From contig NC_091228.1 of assembly GCF_040958095.1 (NCBI RefSeq), forward strand, positions 6,926,200 through 6,990,199: a stretch of 64,000 nt of DNA. The letters are read 5' to 3'. Below are positions 34,201 through 50,902 of this stretch, piece by piece (within the stretch, counting starts at the first letter, position 1; each line of letters begins with the position of its first letter). Under the pieces are notes generated by a model. The model made no database searches. It was not told the origin of the DNA and worked only from the letters and a program-made list of their open reading frames with translations. The position numbers and the translations under genes are program-made. Source of the stretch: Procambarus clarkii (taxonomy: Eukaryota; Arthropoda; Malacostraca; Decapoda; Cambaridae).

Positions 34201-34440
34201 TCTTAGATATGTGATAACAGGCTTATATAGTCCATGACTACTCTATGGAGATTCTTTCCCATTAAAGGAAAGTTTGTTGAATTATTTTAACACTGCCAGA
34301 ATGCAAATTTTATTTCAATGAAGAACAACATGGCGATGTAGAGAGGAAACTAGGAACAGCTAGTTGGAACACATACGCAGAACACATACGCTGGAAAACT
34401 AGAAACACAAAGACTAGATTTGTCAAACTAGAACACATAA

Positions 34441-34652
34441 GCTGGACTTGTGATCCTGTGGTCCTGGGTTCGATCCCAGGCGCCGGCGAGAAACAATGGG
34501 CAGAGTTTCTTTCATCCTATGCCCCTGTTACCTAGCAGTAAAATAGGTACCTGGCTGTTAGTCAGCTGTCACGGGCTGCTTCCTGGGGGTGGAGGCCTGG
34601 TCGAGGACCGGGCCGCGGGGACACTAAAGCCCCGAAATCATCTCAAGATCTC
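34441..34652 (+). mobile_element. SINE family A, head-truncated
   Basis: Begins at gctggacttgtgatcctgtg, so the A box is missing, and continues through the B box and core to gaaatcatctcaagatc. Confidence 0.75.
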
Positions 34653-34900
34653 AAGCTCACTCAGGCGACCTTAAAGATCAGAGTTCGCTTCGCTAATCAT
34701 GGCAGAGGAAGTTTCAGTGATGACCTTTTGCAAATATGAGTGTAGCAACTCAGTGGTTACTTTCTCAGTCCATATATTGTTCATGCTATTCCAATTCGCT
34801 GTTCCAACTTATTCCTCTATATTTGCAACTGGGGTTTAGAGGGGTACAAATAGAAGCTGCCTAATTATGTTCTTACGAAGACGTCTCCATTCATAATGTA

Positions 34901-34995
34901 CCTTACCTTGAGGTTACCTTGAGGTGCTTCCGGGGCTTAGCGTCCCCGCGGCCCGGTCGTCGACCAGGCCTCCTGGTTGCCGGACTGATCAACCG
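34901..34995 (-). mobile_element. Family-A SINE/LINE tail fragment
   Basis: Contains cttccggggcttagcgtccc and gtcgtcgaccaggcctcct, the tail of family A joined to ggttgccggactgatcaacc, which suggests a related LINE tail. Confidence 0.5.
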
Positions 34996-35172
34996 GCAAC
35001 TGATATGTATAACAGAGTTAGGTTGAGAAATGAACAAAAGACTGGCTAGCACCGGATTGGGTGGTTCATATTGGTTCAGTGTGAGTGTTTACCTTCGCGA
35101 TAAGGAGATTGGAACGCCAAGTTGAAAGCAATAGCAGGTAATGCATGATAAGGTTTAAAGGGCACTGTAAAT

Positions 35173-35247
<75 letters not shown>

Positions 35248-35265
35248 CACACACATACACACACA

Positions 35266-35482
35266 CGAGGCAGAAACAAATGGGCAAAGTTTCTTTCACC
35301 CTGAATGCCCCTGTTACCTAGCAGTAAATAGGTACCTGGGAGTTAGTCAGCTGTCACGGGCTGCTTCCTGGGGTGTGTGTGGGATGTGTGGGTGAAAAAA
35401 AAGTAGTTAGTAAACAGTTGATTGACAGTTGAGAGGCGGGCCGAAAGAGCAAAGCTCAACCCCCGCAAACACAACTAGGTGA

Positions 35483-35486
<4 letters not shown>
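35266..35486 (+). mobile_element. SINE family B, head-truncated
   Basis: Begins gaggcagaaacaaatgggca, continues through the core, gtgaaaaaaaagtagttagt and the LINE-like tail, and ends aactaggtgaatacac, followed by (AC)n. Confidence 0.75.
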
Positions 35487-35533
<47 letters not shown>

Positions 35534-35539
35534 CTCTGG

Positions 35540-35965
35540 TGTTTGGCGTTGGTGGCTGAGTAAACAGTACGCTAGATACGTAATCCTGTGGTCCGGGGTT
35601 CGCTTTCCGGCGCAGGCGGAAACAAAAATGGGCAGAGTTTCTATCACCCTGATGCCCCTGTTACCTAGCAGTAAGTAGGTACCTGGGAGCTAGACAGCTG
35701 TTACGGGCTGCTTCCTGGGGGTGTGTGGAAAAAATAATTAGTATGCAGACGAGGAGTCACAATAACGTGGCTGAAATATGTTGACCAAACCACACACTAG
35801 AAAGTGAAGGGACGACGACGTTTCGGTCCGTCCTGGACCATTCTCAATTAGATAAATAATTAGTAGTAACAGTTGAATGATTGACAGTTGAGAGACGGGC
35901 CGAAAGAGCAGAGCTCGACCCCCGCAAGCACAACTAGGTAAAATACACAACTAGCTAAATACACA
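35540..35965 (+). mobile_element. SINE family B interrupted by a palindrome-family element
   Basis: A tRNA-like head (gttggtggctgagtaaacag, B box gggttcgctttcc), the core and a tail are split at 35744-35854 by an insert flanked by aataattagta. The neighbouring copy at 35266-35486 shows the empty site. Confidence 0.75.
35744..35854 (+). mobile_element. Palindrome-family element, copy 7, inserted in a SINE
   Basis: aataattagta at 35733-35743 is repeated at 35855-35865. The 111-bp insert carries the left arm only. The uninterrupted SINE sequence is visible at 35385-35420. Confidence 0.85.
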
Positions 35966-36605
35966 CACACAGGTAGGACACCAAGGCATGAGCATTTTCA
36001 GGACCTGAAGGCATAAGTAGTAGTAGTTCGAGGAGTCTTGAGCATCAGCAGAAGATCGAATATAAGAGCAGGAGCAGAACGAGAAGACATTAGCAGGAGC
36101 AGAAGGAGAGGACATTATCAGGAGCAGAACGAGAAGACATAAGCAGTAGCAGGGAGAGAAGGCATGGCTGCCACTACAAGCTCAGATGAGCCACATAATT
36201 AACAAAAAAAAAAACACTTTAAATTATATAATGAGCAAGAGGGATGACCTAGAATGAGACATAGCTGAGGAGAACTCATTATACAGTGTAATGAGTAGAT
36301 ACAACAAGAAGCCATAGCCATTACCCTTGCAATAGCCGACCAGTAACTTAAAACCCGGGTCCAGGAGCTAATACTCACTCAGCAAACACAAATAAGTACT
36401 TATACCTTCGAATCCGTACCCGGCTTACTGCTGGAGACTAATAATAAAATTAAAACTTACTAATAAGTGAAGAGCGCAATCTGCAGCTACCTGACTGGGA
36501 AGACCAGCTAAGTCAGCATTCACAAAGCTTCCACACTTACGAAATATGCACCTCTTACCTTGACCATGGCGTCTTAGATTGTATTTACCAAACAGTTTAC
36601 GAGCT
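35966..36605. other. 3' flank of the membrane-protein gene
   Basis: A 25-30 bp repeat of gagcagaacgagaagacat words is at 36055-36150. I saw no clear AATAAA or further exon on the minus strand, but a short cytoplasmic exon could be missed. Confidence 0.45.
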
Positions 36606-42091
<5,486 letters not shown>

Positions 42092-42341
42092 CTTCCCTGC
42101 TGGAGACAGAATTTTATATATAAGAACATATGAATAAAGAAAATTGCAGAAGACCTATTGGCCCATACGAGGTACTTTCTATTTATATACACCTAAACTT
42201 ATATACATATGTCTATCCTACACTTGAAACAATACACTGACCCCCAGTCTGCTATATATATTCAAAATAATTTGTTCTATAAATCAATAATCCTATTTCC
42301 AAACTAGTATTTACCCTAGATCTTTGCTAAATCTATTTTTT

Positions 42342-42606
<265 letters not shown>

Positions 42607-42979
42607 AAGTGAGACAAGTGTTTATTTAGACAGCCTAACTTGTTTGTTTTTAACTTGTTTTTAACTTGTTTTTAACTTGTGTTTAACTTTCACTTGTTTC
42701 ATCTAATTAGTTCCTAGTGTTTTATAATAACTTATCCAATTTGTATTTGTCATATTTTAATATTTTAAGTTAAACTTTATATTATTTATTTAATTTCTGT
42801 GTATACATATTTTTCAAATATTTTCTTTGTAAGCTAAGATAGCGTAGGATAAGCACATCCTGCTGGAACAAACATGATTAGCCCTAGTACACAGCCCTGC
42901 GCGACCCCGCTTGTAACACCTATTTTTTTTTTGAGATATATAGATGTTTTTTGAGATGGAAGAAAATGTAGAATAGAAC

Positions 42980-43262
42980 CAGTGAAGAGCAGAGGTGCCA
43001 TAGGCACAATCAGAGAACACTGTATAAACATCAGAGGTCCGCGGTTGTTCAACGTCCTCCCAGCAAGCATAAGAAATATTGCCGGAACAACCGTGAACAT
43101 TTTCAAGAGGAAACTAGATTTATTCCTCCAAGGAGTGCCGGACCAACCGGGCTGTGGTGGGTATGTGGGCCTGCGGGCCGCTCCAAGCAACAGCCTGGTG
43201 GACCAAACTCTCACAAGTCAAGCCTGGCCTCGGGCCGGGCTTGGGGAGTAGAAGAACTCCCA
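42980..43262 (+). mobile_element. LINE 3' end (C-terminal ORF2 fragment)
   Basis: The frame 42982-43251 contains IRGPRLFNVLPASIRNIAGT and FKRKLDLFLQGVPDQPGCGG, the typical extreme C-terminus after reverse transcriptase in arthropod LINEs. It is 5' truncated, as usual for LINE insertions. Smaller copies of the same 3' end are at 991-1075, 51845-51960, 53118-53180 and 54463-54520. Confidence 0.7.
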
Positions 43263-43274
43263 GAACCCCATCAA

Positions 43275-43545
43275 CCTGGTAGCCAGGTATATACAGGAGT
43301 TGTTACATTCTTGTACAGCCACTAGTACGCGTAGCGTTTCGGGCAGGTCCCTGGAATACGATCCCAGCCGCGAAGAATCGTTGTTACAACCAAGTACACA
43401 TTTTACTGTTGAGTTAAACAGAGGCTACAGTTAAGGATTTGTGCCCAGTAAATGCCTTTTCGGCCAGGATACGAACCCGTGACAAAGCGCTCGCGGAACG
43501 CCAAGCGAGTGTCTTACCACTACACCACGGAGACTGGTACCTCTC
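43275..43545 (-). mobile_element. SINE family D, reverse copy
   Basis: Reverse complement of family D, from gttacattcttgtacagcca to ccactacaccacggagact. It abuts the LINE 3' end that finishes at about 43262. Confidence 0.75.
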
Positions 43546-43839
43546 TCAACACCTCTCAACTTTCTAGCTGTTACTCTCACTGTGACTCTCTGTCTTCTGT
43601 TGCTTAGGTATTCTCTCATTAACCGCCAGTTTCTCTGTGTTAACATTCTCCTACCGCTACGTTAACTTATATTACGTCGAATATTATAAGTTAACTGTGT
43701 ATATTATGTTAACTTAAAATAACTTAATATACGTTTTTCTATAGAATACAAATTTAAGGATTGATACGACTGAAGTTAATCAGATGAGATATAAATAAGG
43801 GTTTAAATATATAACCACGAAATAGGACTAAAAAATAAT

Positions 43840-43879
<40 letters not shown>

Positions 43880-43882
<3 letters not shown>

Positions 43883-44266
43883 GTACCTAGTAGCCAGAAC
43901 TCACTTCTCAGCCTACTATTCAAGGCCCGATTTGCCTAATAAGCCAAGTTTTCCTGAATTAATATATTTACTATAATTTTTTTCTTATGAAATGATAAAG
44001 CAACCCTTTTCTCTATGTATGAGGTCAATTTTTTTTTATTGGAGTAAAAATTAACGTAGATATATGACCGAACCTAACCAACCCTACCTAACCTAACCTA
44101 ACCTATATTTATAGGTAAGGTTAGGTTAGGTAGCCAAAAAAAGCTAGGTTAGGTTAGGTTAGGTAGGTTAGGTAGACGAAAAAACATTAATTCATGAAAA
44201 CTTGGCTTATTAGGCAAATCGGGCCTTGAATAGTAGGCTGAGAAGTGCGTTCTGGCTATTAGGTAC

Positions 44267-44270
<4 letters not shown>
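43880..44270. mobile_element. MITE with about 83-bp TIRs inside a (TA)n microsatellite
   Basis: Left arm gtcgtacctagtagccagaa ... ataagccaagttttcc; right arm is its reverse complement ending tctggctattaggtacgac. Both ends abut (TA)n, consistent with TA targeting. The centre (44075-44175) holds CCTAA and TTAGG repeats facing each other. Confidence 0.85.
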
Positions 44271-44341
<71 letters not shown>

Positions 44342-44344
44342 TCA

Positions 44345-45550
44345 GACCCAGTCCATTCTATCCAGCTGTCAACCACAAAGACACATTCATCAATTTTATC
44401 ATTCTGTTTATTTATTTATTGTTTATTTATTCAATTCAGTTTATTTGTATTTGTAGTACGTGGGTGAAGCATTTACAGCGTTGTGGTTCGAACACAAGTC
44501 GTCAGTGAAGCACTTGTTCCGGAAGTGTTCGAACGTCATCAGTTGAGAGTCGTGTGACGTCGAACGTCATCAGTTGAGAGTCGTGTGTCGTCGAACATCA
44601 TCAGTTGAGAACGTTATTAGAGTCGTCTTTTTTCATTCATAAACAGGGGGGTTTGGCGGGTGCATGGAATGGACTTTGGGTCTTTGTTTGTAGGACGGAC
44701 TGGCAATATCAGACCAACAACATTAGACCAAACCCTCATATCCGTTTCCTTAGGTTAAAGTTCAACAGTGACTCAAGTGATATGAGCCATTTCCTTCACA
44801 CTCTCAAAGCTTCATTACTAGTCTTTTTTTTGACATGTTTGTAGCTCTCTTTTTTTGCACTATAAGATCCACTAATCTTGTAAGTGATTTGTGTTTACTT
44901 CTAGTGTTCTGTGTCTCAGCTTCCTCTATGTCGGGGGACGTTTTCTCCTCAGATATGTCTTCCATATCTACTAATCCACATGTACAACTCAGATATGTCT
45001 TCCAAATCTACTAATCCACATGTACTACTCAGATATGTTCTCCAAATGTACTATTGTCTATTGTATACCAATAGACCCTCCACTATGTACCACTGTTGAG
45101 CTCCACAAGGCCTTGCTGTTTCACCATAGCCTCATCCCAACGGATATCCGAATCCTGTTTTTGACAGGATTGCAGCCCGTCCTCCAAACAAAGATCCAAA
45201 AGTGATTCCATGCACCCGCCAAACCCCCTGTTTATGAATGAAAAGCGGTTTACACCCGACTCACAACTGCTGACGTTCGAACACTTCCGGAACAAGTGCT
45301 TCACTGACGAATTTTGTTCGAACCACAACGCTGTAAATGCTTCACCCACGTACTACAAATACAAATAATCGCCAACAGAACCTAAACACCTGACCTAACC
45401 TAACCTATGCCTATTTATACACAATATGCTAATATATTATAATATTAATTTATACTTGAGAAAATTCCCGTTTTGAATGAACAGCAAGTTAAAATTTATG
45501 AATGCGTCTGTGGGGTTGACCGCTGGATGTAATGGACTTGAGTCGAGGAC
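44345..45550. mobile_element. Long inverted-repeat element (arms about 350 bp)
   Basis: The left arm 44345-44700 (agtccattctatccagc ... gtagtacgtgggtgaagcat ... gggtttggcgggtgcatgg) is matched in reverse by 45165-45548. The spacer contains a 40-bp minisatellite-like repeat (agatatgtcttccaaatcta). No ORF typical of a transposase was seen. Confidence 0.65.
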
Positions 45551-46024
45551 GGGTTGCAGGATTGACGGTTTTGGATAGCCAGATAGGATGCTATCTGGCT
45601 ATCATCTGCATATTATTTGCCCCTTTTTTCATACTGACGTTACATGCATGTTTTTACAAATACAAGAAATGTGGGAATATAGAAAACAGCAGAAAGTCTA
45701 TTATGCCAATTCGACGGTGATCCTATTAATATACACAATCAAACTCGTTTATACATATGTCCAGCCTACGCTTGAAACAATCAGTGATCCCGTGTCTACT
45801 GTCTTACCCGGTAATTTGTTGCATAAATCAACCTATAATTTTGTAATCAGAATTGGGCGCAAAATATTTCATTTCTCCCAATTTTCGAGTCTTGTGGTAC
45901 ATTGACTCAAGCGTGTAGGAATACAACTTCCAATTTGAAAATACAAGAAAATACAATAAAACAACATAATATGATAATTTAGTGCATGATAGATATCTTG
46001 ATCTATGATATGATAATTTAGTGC

Positions 46025-46430
46025 ATGATAGATATCTTGATCTATGAGCTTTACATGCACACAGTTCAAGGAGCACGGGACAACGCTCACCTCAGGTGCT
46101 ACGGGACAGAAGACAGAAGAAAAAGAGGTGATATGATCACTACATACAAAATAGTAACAGGAATTGATCAAATCGATAGGGAAGATTTCCTGAGATCTGG
46201 AACTTTAAGAACAAGAGGTCATAGATTTAAACTAGCTAAACACAGATGCCGAAGAAATATAAGAAAACTCACTTTCACAGAGTGGTAGACGGTTGGAACA
46301 AGTTAGGTGAGAAGGTGGTGGAGGCCAAGACCGTCAGTAGTTTCAAAGCGTTATATGACAAAGAGTGCTGGGAAGACGGGACACCACGAGCGTAGCTCTC
46401 ATCCTGTAACTACACTTAGGTAATTACGTA
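46025..46430 (+). mobile_element. LINE 3' end (second family)
   Basis: The frame 46025-46288 gives DRRKRGDMITTYKIVTGIDQ and LRTRGHRFKLAKHRCRRNIR. After a frameshift it continues VVDGWNKLGEKVVEAKTVSS to TAG at 46393. This is the post-RT tail typical of CR1/L2-like LINEs. It ends ctacacttaggtaattac. A short copy of the same tail is at 28534-28640. Confidence 0.7.
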
Positions 46431-46897
46431 TATATGATGATGTAAACAGCATCTGGACGCATTACTTCGAAAGCAAGACTCGTCCACTGACTGGGTAATC
46501 CCAGGTACATAACCTTGGAGTACGCGTCCTAGACCTTAGAACAGTATCTGGTTCTTCCTGAAGGTGGAGGTGTGAAACGTTTGGCTGCCTGAGTGAAGAG
46601 AACGAAATTATTAAGGGAGAGCGCCAAGTCATGACTACTATATATCACTGGGAAGAAGTCAGGATAAGGATTTATCTTCTAGTAGAAGATAACTGCGTCT
46701 TCTAGTAGATAAACCAACCCGTCCTCCAAAGGTTTCCTGACGTCAAGAAAAGGTCAATTTAAAGTGCCCTCTCCTAACCTACCAGAGGATCCACAGCAGA
46801 AAACGGGACAGTACGTCACTTTCGCCAGCCGCTTTCATTTTCTAGTACGAAAATTGTTGGCTTAATGTAACGCATACGAGCGAAATGCGACGTTCTT

Positions 46898-47107
46898 TGT
46901 AAGAGGACAGGTTGTAGGAGGACAGGTTGTAGGAGGACAGGTTGCAAGAGGACAGGTTGTAGGAGGACAGGTTGTAGGAGGACAGGTTGTAGGAGGACAG
47001 GTTGTAGGAGGACAGGTTGTAGGAGGACAGGTTGTAAGAGGACAGGTTGTAGGAGGACTGGTTGTAGGAGGACAGGTTGTAGGAGGACAGGCTGTAAGAG
47101 GACAGGT
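46898..47107 (+). repeat. 15-bp minisatellite, 14 copies
   Basis: Unit gacaggttgtaggag. Confidence 0.9.
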
Positions 47108-47601
47108 TGGATAAGCATACAGTTAGGCACAAGGCTGGCTGGTGACCCCATAGAGTCCCCCGGAAAGGCAAGCCCCCGGATCCCCACACCCTCCAAGCAG
47201 AAAACAGCAGGAACCTGTTTTCTAAGTGAAAAGATAAACTATTTTTTATCTTTTCCGAGCACCTGGAACTCCCTCCACCTCCCACCCAACACTTAAGGAG
47301 TCCAAAGACAAACTTGATGACTTCTCTTCCTTCTCAGCCGTGGTGGAGGAAGAGTACGTCTTGGAAAGCTCTAGAAAGATGTGAACTTGTGAACGATGGA
47401 GGATGAAGAGGGAGATTTAAGGCTTTTTCAGGTAGCAATGACCAGGAGAAACTATGGAAACCTGTGTGCAGAGAAGTGATACCGACAGTGATGCCAGACC
47501 CAAGAAGTGTTGTGATCGACGACAGACGGGACCCGGGTTACAAAGTTTTATACAAACTCCGCAGGAAAATCTCACCTGAAGAATGCAACAGGATCACATA
47601 C

Positions 47602-47782
47602 GCAGGCGATGAGTCACAATAACGTGGCTGAAGTATGTTGACCAGACCACACACTAGAAGTTGAAGGGACGACGACGTTTCGGTCCGTCCTGGACCATTC
47701 TCAAGTGGATTGTGAATGTGAATGCGACGAAATGCGACGAAACGTCGTCGTCCCTTCAATTTCTAGTGTGTGGTCTGGTCAA
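47602..47782. mobile_element. Palindrome-family element, copy 8, in a reading frame
   Basis: ggatcacatac at 47591-47601 is repeated at 47783-47793. The left arm is complete; the centre is rearranged (gtgaatgcgacgaaatgcga). Removing the element and one repeat restores an open frame. Confidence 0.85.
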
Positions 47783-47843
47783 GGATCACATACAGCGAGA
47801 GGCATGGATTAATGGAAGAAAGCGGGTGTTATTTCCCTCTACA

Positions 47844-48091
47844 TATCTTGAGGTTATCTTGAGATGATTTCGGGGCTTTAGTGTCCCCGCGGCCCGGTCC
47901 TCGACCAGGTCTCCACCCCCAGGAAGCAGCCCGTGACAGCTGACTAACACCCAGGTACCTATTTTACTGCTTGGTAACAGGGGCATAGGGCGAAAGAAAC
48001 TCTGCCCATTGTTTCTCGCCGGCGCCTGGGATCGAACCCAGGACCACAGGATCACAAGTCCAGCGTGCTGTCCGCTCGGCCGACCGGCTCC
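47844..48091 (-). mobile_element. SINE family A interrupting an unidentified reading frame
   Basis: Full-length copy in reverse orientation, from atcttgaggttatcttgaga to ggccgaccggctcc. It separates two parts of the open frame at 47432-48255. Confidence 0.8.
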
Positions 48092-48487
48092 TATGTGCAC
48101 TAATTTTTCACCAGAAGCTGGAATGGACCGTTCAATTGGCTAATGAATTTGGTGAATATGAACCATTATTTAAGGAGGGAGTTCACCGGCCCCACTTAAC
48201 AGTTGGGACAGAAGAGGCAGTGGAACATCTAACGGATTTAAGAATATTGTTTTAGGTATTCCTGAAGTCGAAATAATTTACATTAAAGTTATTGTTTTTA
48301 AGTATCAGACATACTTGGATCCTGAATTTCTTCATCTCAACAATGAAAGTGTTGTGTGGGCTAAGATGAACATTGTACGTGGTGAAAAACAAAGCCAAAC
48401 TGTTGTTTGGCGACTGACTAAGTCGCCTTAGTCAGAGGCGACTTAGTCAGAGAACTTAATCGATCTCTTGGCTTCATTTTGTACCTT

Positions 48488-50635
48488 CTCCAACTCGTTT
48501 AGTCTGCCTTTACCAAAGCAAGACATGACAGGGGCAGCATAATCAATAAAAAATCTCACAGTATGACATGTGATTACCACTGGAATGTGACATGTATAAT
48601 ATGATTAATAATTGTGTACTGTATGGGTTTGTGAGCCCCTTGAGGGACCTTATATAGACGGGGGTAGAAATAGCCTAAGCTACTCTATCCTTTTCTCAAT
48701 AAACTTACTTGAATTTGATGGCTTGCCTTAGTGTTTACTGCACTCTATGGTGACGGAGAGCAGCATACTGATCCCTGTGGCGGCTCAGCGCGCACTGAGC
48801 TGATACCACCAGGGTTGCCAGACTGAATTGTCAAGGGAAAAGCGTCGTTCTTTGTTTTTGCTTAAAATTCGTAGAGTGGAGGTTCTTTAGAGCCATCATT
48901 TGTATCAATAGCTGATACAAATATCAATAGCTGATACATCCATCCCCAGAATGGTGGATTTCAGCCCCGGAGGGCTGGCTGTACCAGTTAGGGAGCTGGT
49001 GGGGTTAGTGTAGACCTCTAGGTCTTCCGTTTTTTCTTTGCCTGAGACTTTGGCTGAGCCGTGCTGTCGTAGGAGTTTGGTGAGGTGGCCTCTATGAGGA
49101 GGTCTTGTACCGGGTAGATGTCGTATTTGTGATGCGGCGGTGGAGCTCCTACTAAGATTTCCTCGTCTGAGGAGTCCGTAACCTCCGAAGTTGGTGTTTT
49201 CGTCTTTCGTCTCACAGCCTGAGGTAGGCTCAGGTGTTGTAGATTAGTGGTGGAAGCTATTTCAGGAGCGTTGGTGGTGCTGTTAGTGTTTAAAGACAGC
49301 ACGTCTGCTGAGATGGTGATTGTAGGAGTGTTGGAAGTTGGAGACAGGCCTCAGGTGGTTCTGGAGTCTGTGATGAGATCGACCTCATGGTCGATCTGGT
49401 GGAAGTCTTCGGAGTGGAAGTAAAAGCAGTGAGACTTGCGTCCGGGGCGGGGGGTCCGGTAGCCATTGTGGAAGCTGGAAGAAGGTCATCAGGTACAGCA
49501 GCTGTTGGAAGTCCATTCGTGACGAGCAGCCTGTTGAATACGTGGATAGAGCGGGTAATGTCGTCGCCCGCTCTTTTCTCGGCGAGGTGAAGGAAGACGG
49601 GTAAAAGGGTGGCTTTGGTGGAGGCAGCAGGCGGGGCCGGTTGTGGTGTGAGGTGGTGCAATCGTCTGAGTGCGGCATCCCCAGGGGCCAGGCAGGCAGT
49701 GGTGAGGGAGTCACGTGTGTGTTTCCAAGTAAGGCTGGGAATTCCGACGGGAGCGGGTTTGCTGGTCAAGGTATGACAGTGGAGGAAGCAGGGGGTTATC
49801 TTTTTGATTTCCTCCTGCTAGAAGAGACAGTCAGGTGAGACCGCAGAGTGTGGGCCATTACAGGCAGGCAGCGTTTTTGGGAGGATGTGCAGTCTATGTA
49901 GTGGTGGCCCTGGGCGCAGAGGCTACATATCTGCGCTCGCTCGGTGCACTTCCTGGTGCAGTGGGAGTACTGGTAGCACTTGAAGCACTGCCAGAGCTCC
50001 GTGAAGCGTTTCATAGTCACTTGGGATGGTGATATGGTGATACCTGTGCACTTAAGTCTGTGGCGTTGGTCACTGGGATGGCTGTGGTAAATGTAACCTT
50101 CAGTGTTGGTCTGCTGTTGACTTCGGCGAACTCAAGACAATCAACTTGAGAATGGTCCAGGACGGATCGAAACGTCGTCGACAGGCGACGTGTACATAAT
50201 CACGAAGCTTTGTGCCTTTACGCTACACGAGAGCACTGGAGCACATCCGACCACTAGAATTAATATCATTGAAAGTTTTGTCAATTAAGGATTAACATAT
50301 AATTTACCTGTAATGCAATAATACACATAATGAGCATTACTTACTTTCTTCAACTTGTTTCGTCTGACTTTACCAAAACAAGATATGACAGTGGTATCAA
50401 AATCAATAAGAGATCCCACTGTGTGCCATGTGATTTCTATTGGAATGTGAAATGTAGAATATGATTAATAATTGGGTACTGTATGGGTTTGTGAGCCCCT
50501 TAAGGGACCCTATATAGATGAGGATAGAAATGGCCTAAGCTACTTTATTCTATTGATGTGATATATACTTTGTATACATGTATTTTGATATGTACCGTAC
50601 TTCCTTCTCTCAATAAATTTACTTGACCTTGGCAT
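48488..50635 (+). repeat. Direct repeat pair flanking the ORF1 relic
   Basis: 48488-48712 and 50340-50635 share aatatgattaataattgtgt-type sequence, gggtttgtgagccccttgag, atagcctaagctact and ctcaataaacttacttga (AATAAA included). They look like two copies of one retroposon 3' end on the + strand. Confidence 0.6.
49018..50020 (-). mobile_element. Non-LTR retrotransposon ORF1 (gag-like) relic with zinc knuckles
   Basis: The segment at 50020-49796 encodes two zinc knuckles, CFKCYQYSHCTRKC (CX2CX4HX4C) and CSLCAQGHHYIDC. It is followed by Pro/Thr/Ser-rich frames 49769-49290 and 49302-49018, the second ending in KSQAKKKRKT. Frame breaks separate these parts. The layout fits ORF1 of Jockey/I-type elements (established family feature). 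A weak reverse-transcriptase-like PQGSV stretch lies near 48770-48850 on the same strand. It is degenerate and not functional. Confidence 0.65.
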
Positions 50636-50902
50636 TCAGGTCGTTTTGAATTATGAGAATTTAAAGGCTGAAACGCTTAATTGAAAACTTAACAAACATA
50701 TGTAATTGTAATACAATTGTTAAAGATGAATGACACTCGAAATATTACATCATATAGAAAACACATGTTTACGAAGGAAGCTGTAGCCAGCGTGAGATGA
50801 TCGGGACACATCTCCTTCCACCAATCACAAACGGCCATATACTGTTGTTGTGACGCCCAAGCCACCACCTCTGTACAAGCTGTGGCTCACCTACCCATCC
50901 TG

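Larger units (their letters stand above)
47432..48255 (+). pseudogene. Unidentified reading frame interrupted by two mobile elements
   Basis: After an acceptor-like tttttcag, an open frame runs 47432-47601 (contains KLWKPVCREVIPTVMPDPRS). It is cut by a 181-bp element carrying an 11-bp target duplication, resumes at 47794 (SERHGLMEESGCYFPL), and is cut again by a SINE at 47844-48091. A further open stretch (EYEPLFKEGVHRPHLTVGTE) then runs to TAG at 48253. Skipping the first element and one target copy restores the frame exactly. Charge pattern and codon continuity suggest a former gene or transposon ORF. I cannot name it. Confidence 0.45.
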
